Assembly: GCF_001522545.3 (NCBI RefSeq)
Contig: NC_031779.1
Coordinates: 4,802,460 to 4,866,459, forward strand
DNA length: 64,000 nucleotides
Direction of reading: 5' to 3'
Origin: Parus major
Taxonomy: Eukaryota > Chordata > Aves > Passeriformes > Paridae
The notes under the pieces are model-generated. The model ran no database searches, was not told where the DNA came from, and was given only the letters and a program-made list of their open reading frames with translations. Position numbers and translations under genes: made by a program. Below, one piece after another: positions 61,701-64,000 of this stretch (its first letter is position 1; each line of letters begins with the position of its first letter).

Positions 61701-64000
61701 TCCTTTCTGCTACTGAGTATCAAATATAATGGCAAGGTTTCAGCCAGCTCCAAGAGCAGTGCTGCTGACTGAAGCCAAAGGAATAGTAGCAAAATGTGTG
61801 TGTGCCACAGTTCTAATCAAAAGCACTTCTTCTGTTTAACTTGGAAGGAAATGACAAAGTACTTCTTGGGCAGTTTGCTCTACTTCTGTGGCAGAACTGA
61901 AAGAGATCTCTTAATAGTTTTAAAATTAATTTAATCAATTAGAGAAAAGCGGTCAGGAGCACTTGGGGATGTAAAACATCAACCTTTATGCAAAGATAAA
62001 ACACATTCTAGATGGTAAGCCTTCCCTGTATTTTTGGTGGAGAAGTTTACTAACGAGGGTAAAAATACACTGTTAAGGTGGAATAAATATTTATCCATAT
62101 GTGTGTATGTGCATATGTGAGCATATACTTCTAGAACAGGATAGTTTCTGTTGCTGCTGGTCAGAAAGCTTTTTCCATAGGCCCTTCTTTTCTCTTTCAC
62201 CTGTCTGTCCTAGGCTTGCAGCAGGGAGTGTGGAGGGATGGAGTGTGTAGTGGAGCTCTGGGCCATGCTGGCATCCCGAGGGAGATGATTTGGGAGGCAA
62301 TGAGATTTTTAGGGTGTGAATGATGCAGGGGTTTTTTTTTAATGCTCTTCAGTATGGATTTTCTTTGAATTTGAATTTGTTCTAATCTTGTATTGGGGGT
62401 GGGTATTTTTGATTTGGTGGAGTTTTTTTTTTTCTTCTCTCACATATGTGGTTTAATATGAAGCTCATTAACAGGAAGGATTTGCAGTGTAATTGACAGA
62501 GACACCACCTCGTTATTTCATTCATATATGACCTGAGATGAAAATAATCTCCCAGGTGCCAGACATGATTGAACTGTCACAGCCTTTGTTTCTACAGGAC
62601 AGCAAATGTTATGCACAAAGTGTGTGAGGTTTGTTGCTGTAAACCTGGCACTGAAAGGGCAGTTGGGTTCCTGCTGAGTGGCTATGTGGTTATTGGCTCA
62701 TCGACTAAGATCTCTTGTTATTAAAACGTTTCCTGCCCCATGAAGAGCATTTGCAAAATGATGTGGTAATCACCACCTTGATGTATACATCAGGTGCTAA
62801 AGTACAGACATGGAATATTAACAGCACATCTCTCCTCAGTCTGAGTTAGAGTCAGTGCTGTACCCAGGAGATACAATAGTCCACTCAAAAGCATATGTAT
62901 TTTGTGGTTTACTTAAAAACTTCTCAAAGATGCAGAAGAAAGGAGAGTAAAATATTTTTTTTTTAAATGGCCCTTTAAAATCAAATGCTTCTTAACTCCT
63001 ATTAAGATCTTGCATCTTCTGGCAAGATGTTAATTACCATTTACACTATTAACTGGCATCTTCTACAAATTCCAGTCATTCTCAGCTATAGTTTACGAAA
63101 TATTTGGAGGATTAACACTCATTCTGAATTGTACTTTCTTCATCCCTTGATACATCACTTGATAGGGAATGGGGGGAAAGTAAGGGAGTGTATAGAAGAC
63201 AATTGCCAAATTTGTAAAAACTGAAGGGAACAGTTGCTTAATACGTGCATTAATCAGCTGTATTACTGCCCATGGCAAGTGAAGTGGGTTTTTGATATTC
63301 AGAATACTGTGAGCAAAGAGACCCCTGTGTCTGAAGCAAAAGTTTCAACTTTAGGGAAAATCAGTGCATAGAATAGAGGAAACCATTACACATTAAATCT
63401 GGGCCCTTGAACTTAGGGCATGAGCTTTGTGATATGGATTGGGTTTTTTCTTCACACAATTGAGTAACTATATTGTTTCTTAAATAAACTGGAAGACACA
63501 GACTGTTGACCCCTTAGGCCATTTTAATTTTAGACACATAAATTTAGAGTTTGGTCTCTCATTTAGAGCATTGGATTTGAGAGATTTGGGCTGGAACCCA
63601 AGAACTTCACCTTGTCCCTACTTACCTTAGTGTCATCTCTCAGACCCTCTCCCTAATACTTAAATTAATGGCACTTCTTTCTTTCTTGAGACCTTCTCAA
63701 GTTGCTTTATTCATTTTTCACTGATTTTGCTTCAGAAGGTATGTAAATTGCAGTTCCTTTTATTAAAAGCAAAATATGAATCAGATATGGAATGCAGGGA
63801 AGTTTTTTACTTAGAGTTAGAAATTTGCAACTGTCAGCTTTAGGTGAAGCTTACCATGGAGCTCTTCAAATAGCTGTGCTATGTGTTCTGTCATAAAATG
63901 AATTAATAGATTACCCAAAGAAAGGTTGTTATGATTTTTTTGAGTCAACTAATGTGTTACCATCATTGCCTGGATTGTAAAGTAAAAGTTACAATATACA

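Larger units (their letters stand above)
47502..64000. other. gene-poor AT-rich region right of the CpG island
   Basis: No recognised coding exon over about 16.5 kb. The only exon-like segment I could support is at 49389-49425. An AATAAA-rich stretch at about 47993-48009 could end a short unspliced plus-strand transcript. Minor features: a perfect 10-bp inverted repeat (58681-58702), a 15-bp direct repeat (59474-59488 and 59505-59519) and TGATCAA repeats (58129-58155). The region could be a long first intron of a plus-strand gene such as MYO1E, by synteny only. Confidence 0.4.

Noticed and set aside
1..64000. CRISPR arrays, tRNA or rRNA genes, prokaryotic operons or a new defence-type system
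   Set aside because: None seen. The window is ordinary vertebrate DNA with two known genes; no repeat-spacer array or cloverleaf sequence was found by eye.

Overview
This is a vertebrate nuclear DNA window, almost certainly from a bird. It has spliced genes with GT/AG introns, two CpG islands in otherwise AT-rich DNA, a low density of repeats, and repeats that are mainly short 3'-end fragments of the avian/reptilian CR1 LINE. LTR-like pieces of endogenous retroviruses are also present. The gene pair is the one on human 15q22.2, which corresponds to chicken chromosome 10; a passerine is likely but not proven.

Left end (1-12.6 kb): two certain genes lie tail to tail. GTF2A2 (TFIIA gamma subunit, 109 residues) is on the + strand, with a CpG-island promoter at about 0.3-0.95 kb, four coding exons (988-1059, 1548-1652, 2939-3065, 4701-4726) and an AATAAA at 4988. 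GCNT3 (core-2/core-4 mucin-type beta-1,6-N-acetylglucosaminyltransferase, 425 residues, one coding exon) is on the - strand at 11150-12427, with a poly(A) signal at about 10612-10617. The 5.6 kb between them holds one CR1, one probable LTR and a 15-G homopolymer, but no gene that I can see. The two genes share no pathway: one is a general transcription factor, the other a Golgi glycosyltransferase.

Middle (12.6-46.5 kb): a gene-poor AT-rich stretch with several CR1 fragments, a (CCCTT)n pentanucleotide array interrupted by a 255-base assembly gap, a probable solo LTR near 43.5-44.1 kb and a degenerate tandem repeat of about 44 bp at 44.9-45.05 kb. I searched it for FAM81A, the next gene expected from human synteny, and recognised no exon of it.

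Right end (46.5-64 kb): an orphan CpG island at 46.55-47.5 kb has consensus splice donors facing both ways (46539 on -, 47171 on +), as in a bidirectional promoter. Its minus-strand exon, a 64-nt exon-like segment at 22892-22955 and a terminal-exon-like segment at 13243-13350 (poly(A) signal at 13164-13169) join in compatible phase into an open frame of 69 codons. This is the most interesting unassigned signal, but it is inference only. On the + side a 37-nt exon-like segment lies at 49389-49425. The remaining 14 kb shows no recognisable gene.

I saw no prokaryotic-type system, CRISPR array, tRNA or rRNA. Most long open frames lie in GC-rich or repeat DNA and are not genes.
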